A DNA stretch of 64,000 nucleotides, taken from Zelopaecilomyces penicillatus. Taxonomy: Eukaryota; Ascomycota; Sordariomycetes; Hypocreales; Pseudodiploosporaceae. A program made the translations under genes and the position numbers. Of the stretch, positions 37,170-48,854 are shown piece by piece. Each line of letters begins with the position of its first letter. The first letter of the stretch is position 1. The notes under the pieces were generated by a model that was not told the origin of the DNA, did not search any database, and saw only the letters and a list, made by a program, of their open reading frames with translations. The stretch lies in the NCBI GenBank assembly GCA_005765155.1, contig VCCP01000002.1, positions 5,704,001 to 5,768,000 of the forward strand. The letters run 5' to 3'.

Positions 37170-39300
37170 AGGGCGGTTCGAATGTGTATTATAGCGCGAT
37201 CCACCACCAGCGGCCCAGCCATTGGACTTACCCTGTGCATACCCCCTTCGAAGTACAAACCTAAGGAAGAAATTTGTGGCCCTGGTCTGCGCCAGGCCAG
37301 GTTCATGTTCATGCACCTGTGTGTGTACTGTACCTATTCACGCTCTTCACCGACGTTCATGGAAATGTCTCTCCCCGCCTCCATCGCCATTCGTCAGTCG
37401 TTCTTCTCATCCGCCGCCGGCTTGACTAACTAAGTAGGGAGGCAAATCTTGAAAGTTAGCCGCCTGCGGCAAGCGCCAAGCAGAATCCTATCAACCGCCC
37501 TCTGTTGACCTGAAGAGAAAATTCTTGTGACAAAAGCTGTCTGAATTAGCGTTGATGGAACTCTATGAATTGGGAAGATGGGTGCTATGGCGAATCGCCC
37601 ATGATCCCGGCCATTTGGAACAAGGACGTGGGCCTTTTCAGTGGGCGAAAAGAACTCTCCTTCTATCTCTTGCCTCCCCCGCTCTCTCGGTACTTCGTGC
37701 TAGTAGCCTACATATGTGTGGCATGTATTAGCTCACAACGGCTCGACAACTACAAATCCTGGAGCAATCTACGGTAACATGGTCAATTCTGGGCCTGGTA
37801 CGTTGTAGTATTGTATACAGGTTCTGCTGGTCAGAATAGATGGACGACGAGAAACGTTGCTTAATTTTCATCGGTAGCTACTCCGTACTTCCCCTATTTG
37901 TCAGTTGCAGGCATTAGCTGTGGTGCTGCTGCAGCTCATGTCCAATGTCCAGGACCCTGTCTCTATACCCACGCAGTACCTCCGGCGCTGCTGTGCATTA
38001 GTGGCCGCCTGATAAGAGATCTTGGGGGACCGTTGAGTGCAGCCAACCAGGCACATCCTCATGTTGCACATTCTTTGAGGGTAGAGGGAGGGGGGTCGCC
38101 CGGCCACTCCTCGCGTGGCCCAAAGCATCGAGATGTTTACGGAATATCAGACTTACGCACCATGTTATGCTTCCTCGGCCTTTCTATGTCCCACGCTCCC
38201 TGCTGGGCCTGTTTTGCCACCCTCATTAATTGCAGTGTTTTTTTTTGTCGCCCGCTGCTGGACTTTGCATGAGGCGGCCCATCTAGCTCCGGCCGGCGAA
38301 TGTGTTGTGGCAAAGCAAGCGTCTTAACGGCCAACAGCGGATCAATGACATGCAAGCGGGACTGCAGCAAGGCCGACAGAAAAACAAAACAATAACAAAA
38401 CCGCAACGATAGAGACTAATAGCTTGTATTTAGCTACTAGGTAACTGCCTACAGTAGACGCCTGCAAGAGACATGCTGACCCACGGCTGATAGGCAGCTC
38501 TTGACAAGCTAATGAGCCGGTGCTTCGCCTTGATGGGGGCGCGTAGGCTCGTCTTGAAAAGTATGTACATACAATAGTATGGGCGTACGTATGGACAGAC
38601 TAGTACTTTCACAAGTACGACTAGAAGACCGGCAAGGCAATTACATGATACGTGCGGTCCGTACTCCGTACTCCGAGTGGAAACCTGGACAAGAGCTGGA
38701 CGTTTACAGTAATAGTTAGACGCTGCGTCTCCCATGCGTCTTGGTGGAGCGGCCTAGTCCCCAGCGGTTTTTTAATCAACTGGCAACGAGGCACGCCAAC
38801 ACATCAAGATGGGTCACACTCTTTTCTGAGAGCCGCATCCCGTTCCTCGCATCTGCCTCTATTCGCGCGTCTCGCCATCTCCAGACACGCCCCCCGGGAT
38901 CCCCGCTAACAAAAACCCGTTTGCAATAAAGCACACTTGCCTCGCCTTTGGATGGGCCTGCTCATCCTGCACCAAGGGCCTGGCTTGGAAAGTACGTACA
39001 GGAAACTCGTAGGCGTACATACACCTACATGCAACATACATCAACTCCTCCCAGTCCTGTCGTCGTCCAGGAAGACTCCTCCAACCGGCCAGACACCTGC
39101 GACCTCACTCCTCGCTCGCGCCCTTCTCCCACCCCCGTATCCTTCTCCTCCACCTCAGACTCGATCATTGTGGCCTTGTTCTTGGTTTCAATTCCCCCTC
39201 CACTTATTTTATACAATCTCATCCTCTCCCATTGAGAAATGAGAGTGTAGCTGAGCGACCGGTCTGAATTCCTGCCTCGGCCCATTCTCCTCACTCTCTG

Positions 39301-39543
39301 TCTCTCGGTCTCCATTGTCTATTCTTCTTCATCTTCTTCAACCCTCTCACACCCACCACACACACAGTTATTTCCCTAATTGCCTCCACTACCTCTCATC
39401 TTATAAACACCCGCCTTCACACAAAACGGTGACGTGCTCTGGTTTTTTATTTTTTTTCCCCCTCTCCTCTTTATCCTCGTTCCCATTGCGGCCAACATCC
39501 TCATTCCATCATCGGCAAACCGCACAACTACACCTTTACCAAC
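39301..39543 (+). promoter_or_regulatory. Pyrimidine-rich leader of the dsRBD-like gene
   Basis: A stretch dominated by C and T on the coding strand runs directly up to the ATG at 39544. CT-rich tracts around the transcription start are common in filamentous fungal promoters. The transcription start itself cannot be placed. Confidence 0.4.
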
Positions 39544-40338
39544 ATGGGTGGCTTCTACATGCAATATCTGGAAAGTAAGTCTATCAATTACATCAATTGT
39601 ACATTTCCCTACCCAATTGGCCCAATGCTCGACGAATTGCATAAACTTGTTGCAAGATCTGGTGCCACAATCGAACCGTACCTGTCCTTCTACGGAGTGG
39701 CAACATGGCCTCGTTGATGTTCATACGCGCTTCATCGCTCGCGGTGGACCCAGCCCACGTACCAATTGATAGAGTGCTCTTGCATTCTTGATCCTCCATG
39801 GGCCCTGTTCCATGCAAGGACCCATTCTAAGGACAAAGCCGATTGGGTTGGGTCTCAATGCAGATTGCCGTGCCTGGCCGATGTGCTTGCTTGCAGCAAG
39901 CCATGCCAGAGCGGTGTCGATGTTAATATTGAACTGATAGCTTTAAAAGATCCCAAGGCTAACCAATGGCTGCTTTTTACAGGTCTTTGCCGTCGTCGAG
40001 GATGGACAGACCCCTCGTATGCGTGCTACCATGATCTCAATGGGTTCACCTGTCTAGTCCTGGTTAACGGCCGCGAGTACCAGACCGATTTGGCCTATGA
40101 ATCGGATGTCCTGGCGCAAGAGAACGCCGCTATGCGTGCCTTTATGGTCTGCCGTAACTTCTCAGTCAATGGTGGCATGCTGGCTCGGAATGGAATTGTG
40201 CAGGGTCTTCCTGCTGCTGCGGAGACAGGCCGCCGTCGCAAGAGTAGTCGTCACACGTCTTCTCGAGATGGCAGCGAACGCCACGGTCATCGATCCGGAA
40301 ACCACTCCAGTAGCAGCTCAACTGCTTCTTTCGATTAA
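39544..40338 (+). CDS. Small orphan protein with a single dsRBD-like domain, 128 aa
   Basis: Two exons, join(39544..39574, 39983..40338). Exon 1 codes only ten residues (MGGFYMQYLE) plus one base; donor GTAAGT, acceptor TTTACAG, intron 408 nt, the longest here. The join gives MQYLESLCRRRGWTDPSYAC. The fold pattern helix-strand-strand-strand-helix of a double-stranded RNA-binding domain can be read: helix 1 YMQYLESLCRRRGW, strands around PSYACYHD, FTCLVLV and GREYQTDLAY, then a C-terminal helix LAQENAAMRAFMVC. The KKxAK signature that contacts RNA in classical dsRBDs is missing from helix 2. A conserved-looking linker (NFSVNGGMLARNGIVQGLP) and a basic Ser/Arg/His tail follow. I infer RNA binding or a protein-interaction version of the fold; partners are unknown. 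No enzymatic domain is attached. Confidence is good for the gene and moderate for the fold. Confidence 0.75.
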
Positions 40339-43325
40339 AAGAAATATTCCTCATTGAAGCCGTTTCTTAGAGTATGAGATGCGGTCCCTGGGACACTAGC
40401 AGTCTCAATTTCTACCCGCCGGCTGTTCAGGGAATCAGAGGTTTCGAGGCGCTCGTACTTGATTTAAATGTGGTTGAAAAGCTTCACAGCAATCTCCTCG
40501 AGGAGATGATCCGCAAACACTACCAGTCTTGAGAGATTACCTCATGGATCAAAGAGTATGAGGAGATGAGGAGAGAAACAAAGAAAGAGGGGGCAAAACA
40601 AAAGTGACACTTATCATGATTATGCTGCAACGACTTGACGACGACACGAAATGACTTTTAGACACGTCTTTTCAAATACTTTATTTCCTTAACGATCATT
40701 ACTTTCGAACCTTTCGTTTTCCTACTTTACAAAACAGGATTCTCCAACCATTTTCTTAGCTCGACAATTGATCTCTGTTTATTTCGACCTTTTCATTCTG
40801 CGGGCTTTTATCTTATTTGAAGTCATGTTGTCAACCCATTTCACTGGCTAGGCTTTCAGAGTGTCGACATTTGTTGCCATTGATCTGGAGCTTGCATAAA
40901 ATTCTCTTGGAACAAAGGCAAGGGACTCTTGTCTATATGTGGGTATCAATCACGCAAGCTGCGCTGCTTCATATATACGGGTTCAGACAAACTACCACAA
41001 TACGATGTCCAGACCTTTGGAGCGTTGATTCACTGGACCTTGACTACAATAATCTTTATGAAAAGAGAATTGCTTCACCCTTTTACAGTACAGGTGGATA
41101 GATTGTCATTTTCTTTTGACCTTCATGTTGAGGTCTACAGTACTTCGAACCCTGTTCCTATGAAACAACGCGGCGGCTGTCTCTTTTACATGGGGCGGTG
41201 AATTTCTGAATGCAGCATTGCGCAGCGAGCGAAGCAAGCAAGTGATTGATTCTTGGATGTTCACTTCCTTTCGTTTTATTACTTCATCTTTAGCGTTCTC
41301 TTTGTCAAGTGTTCATGAAGATTTCGCTGTGCAGCTGGGTCGACTGAGAGAAACATAGCAAACCTTCACCAAGAACCAGTACGGGAATGAGAATGGACAC
41401 CATGAAAATTTGAGCGCAAAACTTGTTGAAATCTCGGGATTGGGGAAATGAAAGAGGAGGATGAGGCGAAAATCCGATGATGGCAGAACGAGAACGATAG
41501 GCGGATTCTATGGTGATGATAACTGATGGGTGACGATTATGAAGATTTCAAGATTTTATGATAATGATTACGAATTTGAGACTTACACATTCTATGTGGC
41601 TGTTTTATTCCAATCCTCACAAGCGGGCTGAGTGGTTTTGATTGTGTTTCTGGTGACAAGTGCCATGCCATGCGTTAGCACAAATTATATAGGTAGATTT
41701 CAATCCCTACTTGACTCCAGCATGCGACACGTGCAAATCTGGATACGTGAGTCTTCTTGGTACGAGTACAGACTCTTACCACAATTGTATAGTAGGTTTT
41801 CAGAGTGCAATTTAGGCTCATGCCTCATTTGACAAGCATTTCATTTCATGTCTTGGTCAAACTGATTTCAAGAAACAAATGGAAATACTACATAACAAAG
41901 TCTTCAGGCATTCACTATATTACTTGTACCTCTTACAGGAGCTGCGATAATGATTATACAGGCGTGGTGTCCGTTCTGTTCAGAAGTCAAGATTGGGTTG
42001 CATGTTGTCGACTAGAACAATCCGAAATAAGTGGATCTGACGAATAACAGAGAGTAACACCAACTGAGTATCCTTTCGACCTTGCATATAGCTATTTAGG
42101 ATTGGCTCTAGTTGTAGCAATGATCCGTGTTTCTTGGAGTGAGGGTGTTGTGGTTAATATAGTTAAAGCTTGTTAGTTGTGTTCCTGTCACTATTTTGGC
42201 TTTGTAAGTAAATTCTTGCATGCGTATTCTAGAAGTGTTTTTATGTCTTGTTTATTCATAAACAAATCCCTTGCGTGAATATCACGCTTCGGGTTTGCCA
42301 GCGACTATTTAGCAAAAAATGTCAATTTGAGGGTTATACAGAGAGCTGTGGCTTCCCAGGTTACCTTATCCAGCATGACGGATAATCCTCCAATCTAGAT
42401 ATGTCGATCATCGTATCCTATTGAAGTTATCGAATCTGAAGAGATTTAATAATATTTGTTGACACAACCACAACTCCCGCCATTACCTTATTTATGGCTG
42501 GCAGTCTGGCACTCTTGCACTTTGGGTCTCTTTGACTCGGCTGCAGTTAGGTATAGATTTAGTGTGTCGGCAATATAATTTAAACACCCAATGAGAGCTC
42601 ATTCGCCTTAGCCGCCGGACTACAAAACTGACGCGGCTCTGCCAATATATCTGAAAACTGACGTATTTGCCACAAAAACCGGTCAAGTGATACACATCTC
42701 CTCTACATCTATACTCAGTATCAGTCGAAGCTGGTTGCTGTTTGCTGCTCGCCTCAGTACCTGTACTAGTGTATAGCGTCTTATGATCTGAAAGATCAGT
42801 ATAGGACAAGTTTTCCATCGGGTTCCCAAGATCTGGTCTGCTGGCCATTGTGATACAACAGTGGATGCTGTACATACTACACTTTTAAGTACTAAGTAGG
42901 AAGTACTGAATTAGGGTACGGGTGCTAATGAAGGTGGGGGTTTTGGAGGAGAGGGTCCTTGTCCCAAATAATACTGCCGAAAAGGGGCAAGACAGATTGA
43001 CAGGAATAAGGAGGGGGGGAGAACCGAACTTCGCTTTCTTCAACCTCAGTTCTGGTCAGGCGGTGCTTTCCGAAACATGTACCCCTGCTTTGGTGGATTA
43101 AATTCAGAATTCCCCAGGATCCGATTATGAATTGGGGAAGCAGGAATCAAGAATGGAGATGCAAGATGCAAGACGCAAGATAATTCTCGACATCTTCCTC
43201 ACAAAGGTTTCCCCCCTCGCCAGATATCGAGAACCACATGATTTGTGCACGGTTGATACTGACGATAATGGCTCGTGTTTATTTATATCTTTCCTGCGTA
43301 CTCCATACAGAGTACCGAGTAGTAA

Positions 43326-43335
43326 TACCTAGGTA
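43326..43335. repeat. 10-bp palindrome TACCTAGGTA
   Basis: Core of the 12-bp palindromes at 6802 and 27228. Flanked by AA on the left and CT on the right, so only ten bases are shared. Confidence 0.7.
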
Positions 43336-43960
43336 CTATTGATTGCGCTACCAACGTTGTGCCCTTTCCCAGCAATCCCGTACCTCTCCAGACTTCGTAA
43401 TCCCCTGCACCCGTTGGCCGCATAATTTCGCCTTGGGAAATTTTTGTGCCTGGTATCGAGCCACATCGACAACGCCTTGCTCCGTGATTGGCCCAGCTAT
43501 AAGCCCCCCCTTGTCACCCCCTCTCCTCCTTCACAGGTCAGTACAGTACAGTGGTGTAGTTCTGCGCTGGTGATCATCTCGAGCTCAGAATGCCTTTGCT
43601 GAAAGATATCATGTAACTGCCTACTGCAGGTATTACAGGCAGGCAAGGCGTAGTGGAGGCCAAGCTGACAGCGTTATTATTAGAAGGTATGGGGTGCAGG
43701 AGCTGCTGGGGCAGATCAGGTTCCATGTCAGTGATAATCAACTACCCAACTACGGAGTAGTTAGTGCCTGTAATGGCCATCCATGGTGGTTTGGGTGGGC
43801 ATCCACACACCCCCGGGACAGTATAGGGGGCAGCCGCACGCTTCTGTACCTTCTGTACACCCACCCTGACCCCGTTCTGCAACCTTCGTAGGCACATCGA
43901 CTCGCAATAAACTTCGCAGCTGGCCAGCCAGATCTACAATTCTCTTGAACCTTGGACACA

Positions 43961-44159
43961 CACTCTCTCACAGTCACACCACCTTCTCCTCTTCTCTCCT
44001 CACTTCGTGGCCAGCTTTCCCGCAGGCCTCTACTCTTCTCTTAACTAATCCTACTTTTCTTCCCCCCGCCCTTTGTCCAAAGCTCGCATCGTCGCTCGTT
44101 CTTGTTGCATTCGCCACATCTCCTCCCACCTTTACCCCTTACGATACAAATCTGCAATC
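43961..44159 (+). promoter_or_regulatory. CT-rich promoter/leader of the GDP-mannose pyrophosphorylase gene
   Basis: About 200 bases strongly biased to C and T on the coding strand lie directly before the ATG at 44160. Such tracts are typical of strongly expressed fungal genes. The exact start of transcription is not visible. Confidence 0.45.
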
Positions 44160-45587
44160 ATGAAAGGTACGATGCGCCGCAGCTCCCTCGCCCAATCGCC
44201 CGTGCCATCGCATTGGAGCCTCACAGCGAAAGCTAACTTGTCAATGCAGGGCTAATTCTCGTCGGCGGCTTTGGCACTCGCCTTCGCCCTCTCGTGCGTT
44301 TTCCCAACCCGCACGCCCGCTCTAAATACCATGACTCCAGGAGTAGATTTGGGGACACGGGGCATCTTCTGGTTCTACGTTACTGACAGCTGTGCCACAC
44401 CACGCAGACCCTTACCCTCCCGAAGCCCCTCGTCGAGTTCGGCAACAAGCCCATGATTGTGCACCAGATCGAAGCCCTCGTCGCTGCTGGAGTCAAAGAT
44501 ATCGTTCTTGCCGTGAACTACCGACCTGAGATCATGGAGAAATTCCTCGCAGAGGTGAGCTCAGAGCTGCCCCTCACCGCCACCCCCCCTCCCATATTGC
44601 CCCTTTCCCCTTGTGTAACCACCATGATTCTTCTGCAATGCAGCCTGACTATTCCACAAATTTCCCCACGCTAATGCAAGTGATGCTCAGTATGAGGAAA
44701 AATATAACATCAACATCGAATTTTCGGTCGAGTCAGAGCCTCTCGACACCGGCGGCCCTCTCAAACTCGCTGAGAAGATTTTGGGCAAGGACGATTCCCC
44801 CTTCTTTGTTCTCAATTCCGATGTCATTTGTGATTATCCCTTCCGGGATCTCTTGGCCTTCCACAAGAGCCACGGTGACGAGGGTACCATTGTTGTGACC
44901 AAGGTTGAGGAGCCTTCCAAGTATGGTGTTGTCGTTCACAAGCCTAACCACCCCTCTCGTATTGAGCGCTTCGTTGAGAAGCCTGTCGAATTCGTCGGCA
45001 ACCGTATCAATGCTGGTCTGTACATCTTCAATACCTCGGTTCTCAAGCGCATCGAATTGCGTCCCACATCGATCGAGAAGGAGACATTCCCTTCTATGGT
45101 AGCCGATAATCAACTGCACTCCTTTGACCTGGACGGATTCTGGATGGATGTCGGCCAACCCAAGGATTTCCTCAGCGGAACTTGCCTGTACCTTTCTTCT
45201 CTCACCAAGAAGGGCAGCAAAGATCTCACACCCCCCACCGAGCCTTATGTTCATGGCGGGAACGTTCTTATCCACCCCTCTGCCAAGATTGGCAAGAACT
45301 GCAGGATAGGACCCAATGTCACCATTGGCCCCGATGTTGTTGTTGGTGATGGCGTCCGCCTGCAACGCTGCGTCCTGTTGCGTGCCTCCAAGGTCAAGGA
45401 CCATGCCTGGGTCAAGTCTACCATTGTTGGCTGGAACAGCACTGTAGGTCGATGGGCGCGACTGGAGAATGTGACCGTTCTCGGTGACGATGTCACAATC
45501 GGAGATGAGATTTACGTCAACGGCGGCAGCGTTCTGCCCCACAAGTCCATCAAGACGAACGTTGACGTTCCTGCCATCATTATGTGA
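44160..45587 (+). CDS. MPG1: Mannose-1-phosphate guanylyltransferase (GDP-mannose pyrophosphorylase)
   Basis: Four exons: join(44160..44166, 44250..44293, 44408..44554, 44691..45587), 364 aa, the normal length for the fungal enzyme. The first coding exon is only seven bases (Met-Lys plus one base). Joins give MK|GLILVGGFGTRLRPL|TLTLPKPLVEF and FLAE|YEEKYN. It makes GDP-mannose from GTP and mannose-1-phosphate in the cytosol, the donor for N- and O-mannosylation, GPI anchors and cell-wall mannan. Visible are the nucleotidyltransferase signature GGFGTRLRPLT, the sugar-binding LPKPLVEF, the metal-binding Asp110 in LNSDVICDYP and FVEKP; the C-terminal third (about 250-364) is a hexapeptide left-handed beta-helix (KIGKNCRIGPNVTIGPDVVVG). 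Introns are 83, 114 and 136 nt. It converges with glycerol kinase. Confidence 0.97.
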
Positions 45588-45988
45588 TTTTTCTATTACA
45601 ACTTTACGAAACTTGGGGCGGGCAACAAAAGTACCCCCCCCCCCCCCCTCAGAAAAGAATCACCACTCCTACATCTGCCCAAAGCGGGCGAAATCATATT
45701 ATTAATAGTCCCAGTGTCCTTCGAAGATGCTTCTTGTTGTGTTGATCTCGCTTAATCATTTGGCGTCAGGGAGGGGATGGGAAGGCAGGCAACAGTTTTT
45801 GTACGGAAGGTCGGGGTGAACGAGCAATTGCCATGTGGATTCAAAACACAAAAATGTACGGAGCTTATTACGATAGCGAATGAACGAGATTCAACAAGGT
45901 CATGCAGATCACAAAAAGCTGTTTGTACGCGTTCATACCATCATGACGCTGAACAATTAACGTCTATCCAGAAATGCAAATTTTTAAG
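45588..45988. other. Convergent 3' intergenic region
   Basis: A 401-base spacer between the 3' ends of MPG1 (+) and GUT1 (-). It contains a 14-base C tract at 45635 and AT-rich stretches suitable for poly(A) sites. No coding sequence seen. Confidence 0.6.
45635..45648. repeat. C14 homopolymer
   Basis: Fourteen consecutive C in the probable 3' UTR of MPG1, 48 bases after the stop codon. Confidence 0.9.
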
Positions 45989-47768
45989 CTACGAATTCTT
46001 CGTTGTAGGAATATCTTTCACCCAGCCTTTACTCATGTTAACCGCCTGCTCCCACTGACTCCTCATAGCATCCCTCTCCTCCTTGGAAATCTGGGGTTCG
46101 AAGACAGTTCTCCCCTCAGCATTGATGTTTGCAAGGTCCTCGATGCTGGCCCAGACACCGGTAGCGAGACCTGCGGCGATGGCGGCCCCAAGCGAGGTTG
46201 TCTCGCGCATGGCAGGGCGATCGACATGGATGCCTGTGAGGTCGGCCTGAGTTTGCATGCAGAGGTCCGAGTTGGAAAGACCGCCATCAACAGCAAGTGA
46301 TTCGAGATTGTGGCCTGAATCGGCTGCCATGGCATCGAGGATAGCGGCGGTTTGGTAGCAAGTTGCCTCGAGAGTGGCGCGAGCGATGTGGCCTTTTTGT
46401 GTATGTTGAGTGATGCCGACTTTGAGTAGTTTGTTGGTTAGTTGCTTCAACGCTGGCTCAAGTATAAATTGGAGAGAGTAAGGGGCGAGGATGAAGAGCG
46501 GGGCGTTGGGAACTCTTACAAAGAGTGCCTTTGGCATCGTCAATCCAATAAGGGGCAAAGAGGCCACTGAAAGCGGTCACAAAATATACTCCGCCGTTGT
46601 CAGGGACAGAGCTGGCAACCTCATCGAGGTGCTTAGAGCTCTCAATGAGGTTCAAGTTGTTGATTAGGAAATTGACGCCGGAACCGGCCACTGCGATACT
46701 CCCCTCCAAGGCATACACAGGCTTGCGGTCTTTGCTGAAGTCATAGGCAATGGTGGCCAGCAGGCCAGACTGAGAGATGACAGGCTCCTTTCCAACGTTG
46801 TAGAGCAGGAAGCAGCCAGTGCCATACGTGTTTTTGGCTTGGCCGGGCTTGAAACCGTTCTGGCCGACCAGCGCAGCGGACTGGTCACCGAGACAGCCAG
46901 CGATTGGGATCCCCTTGAGGGGACCGCGACCGAGGGCGCCGAACGCGGTGGGGTGGGAGGAAGGAACGATTTCGGGTAGGCTCAGCTTAGAGCGGTCGAG
47001 CTCGAAGAAAGAGAGAAGATCTTCGTCATATTCAAGAGTGCGAAGGTTCATGAACATGGTGCGACTGGCATTGGTAGGATCGGTCACATAAACAGGGCCA
47101 CCCTCGCGTTGCTGGCCACCATTGAGTCGGTAGATAAGCCATGAATCTACCGTGCCGAAAGCAAGGTTACCCTCTTCATAGGCCTTTTTGACAGCATCTA
47201 CATGGCGAAGGAGCCATAGTAGCTTGACGCTCGAAGGGTACGTAGACAGAGGCAAGCCGCACAGGTTCAAAAGCCGGTCAGCTCCTACCCGAGCCTTCAA
47301 TTCGCGCACAATGGAACCTGTTCGGGTGTCAGCCCAAACGAGGGCGTTATATAGCGGCTCGCCTGTCCTGCGATCCCAGAGAACCGTAGTCTCGCGCTGG
47401 TTGGTGATTCCAATGGCGCGGATGCTTGTCACAGAGTGGCCGAGAGCGCTGAATTTCTCCACTGCCCCTTCAATACACTTTTCAGCTGTTTGGAACAGCT
47501 GGAGAGGGTCATGCTCGTGCCATCTACATGCGTAACCAACAAGATCAAGTTGAGTATCATCAGCGGTGCAAATCTTTATAGTTGGGGGGGGGAACGAGCT
47601 TGCGTACCCTGACTGTGGGTATTTCTGTACCAGCTCGACTTGATGGCTAGCGACTGGTTCGCCTGCAGTGTTGAAGATGATGAAGCGGGTTGAGGTAGTG
47701 CCCTGATCGAGACTGCCAACGAAGTCACCCGTTCGCAACCGCTTCGTTTCGCGGTTGTCCTCGCTCAT
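45989..47768 (-). CDS. GUT1: Glycerol kinase
   Basis: Three exons, complement(join(45989..46419, 46520..47523, 47608..47768)), 531 aa. Introns of 84 and 100 nt are removed to give YPQSG|WHEHDPLQLF and AKGTL|FGITQHTQKGH; both joins restore blocks conserved throughout the family. The enzyme phosphorylates glycerol to glycerol-3-phosphate with ATP, feeding glycolysis via the FAD-linked dehydrogenase and supplying the substrate of the SCT1-type acyltransferase also found in this window. FGGY-kinase features: phosphate-binding GSLDQGTTSTRF near the N-terminus, the glycerol-contacting NQRETT and WHEHD, YGTGCF, and the C-terminal VDGGLSNSDLCMQTQADLTG and ETTSLGAAIAAGLATG. A short charged extension (residues 1-15, RETKRLRTG) precedes the catalytic fold. 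The first intron carries an 8-9-base homopolymer. Orientation is convergent with MPG1 and divergent from the orphan at 48855. Confidence 0.97.
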
Positions 47769-48854
47769 GGTCCTTTTGTGCCTGTTTCGTGTCGATGTTT
47801 TCTAGCTTCTGCGCAACGAGGAGAAGCCCTGAAAGAAAACCGTCTGGGCAAGATATGACGTTGAATGAAGAAACGTCTAAGTAGAACCCAAGTGAGGGCC
47901 GAGGTGGATCGGATGAGTGAGATTTTTAACGAACGGGCCGGGGGCAGGCTAGTGATAGATAGGATTTAGGGTGGAACGGCAAAGATGCTCGCTGGCAACT
48001 CATGGTCAGTTGAGCAGTCTTGAGACAACATGGTCTCTGCTGGCTCATATCCATGCGACCGGTCGTCTTGGATTGCCTTGATGGCTTTTAGCCGCGGCAC
48101 TTCGAGAGCTGGCCGAATTTGGCTCTATGGCCATCGTGTATGCTGTTGATGAGCAACGCGCAAGGCGCAGAAATTATCACAGGCCAGGGACTGGGGGGTG
48201 GAGTAACTCGACTTGCACACGGAAGGACGACTTCGTCATTCTGCAGCTGATGGATGTGCCCTTACTAGTACTTTGTACTAGAAAGGTAGTTGCCTAGCGC
48301 TTTCTCGGCACTGAAACGGAGGTTTTAGAGACGTCAGTCAGCTCTCCGATATTGAACCCGGAGAGTCCAGAACTGTGGAGGGGCACAGCAGGGCTCAGTG
48401 GCTGCTCTAGCTATATACTAGCGCATCATTTCAGCGGAACGTCACCTGTTTAAGAACCAAAGCCTCGGGATTCCATCGGAGCCTAAGATGATGCTCCCTA
48501 CTCATTACGGAAGGAACAAACTGTTTGCATCTTTGGGCGAGGCAGGCGCAACAGGACTGAAAGCAACAGCCAAGGAAAGAGACTTCCACACAAATATGCA
48601 AGCCTTCTATGCCATCGTTGATTACTGCGATCTAATGAAATGCGGGTGACGAAAGAGAAGCGAGCTTTGTTTCCCTTCTTTGTTTCCATCTCCGACAAAT
48701 CGAACATTGTCGTGGCCATATTCGCGAAATATGTTCGTATATATCGACTGAGTTAGATAATCCACTGTATTCTCCCTAGTTCTGTTCTCATAACTGATCT
48801 ATCGACCTTACTCTCTATACTCACGGCAGCAAAGTTGTTTCCATCATCAAGACC
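47769..48854. other. Divergent promoter region GUT1 / orphan gene
   Basis: A 1.1-kb spacer between divergent genes. A frame on the minus strand (48498-48719) has no family features. A short inverted repeat CTAGTAC-TTT-GTACTAG lies near 48265. No gene seen. Confidence 0.5.

Larger units (their letters stand above)
32954..39543. other. 6.6-kb gene-free region
   Basis: No frame here carries a recognisable product. At 35638-36100 three overlapping frames on both strands reach 130-140 codons in GC-rich sequence, but none has motifs. The region contains a CA-rich simple-sequence stretch at about 35300-35410, an 11-base G tract at 37159, TACTCCGTA words at 37879 and 38662, and from about 39040 a pyrimidine-rich leader of the next gene. 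Confidence 0.45.
40339..44159. other. 3.8-kb gene-free region
   Basis: AT-rich to about 42900, then mixed, then a pyrimidine-rich GMPP leader. An ATG frame on the minus strand (42492-42848, about 118 codons) has no recognisable product and is treated as a weak orphan candidate only. A TACGGAGTA word is at 43751 and a TACCTAGGTA palindrome at 43326. Confidence 0.45.

Noticed and set aside
44733..45542. 269-codon minus-strand frame
   Set aside because: Antisense shadow of the MPG1 hexapeptide and catalytic region; no own start context or domain.
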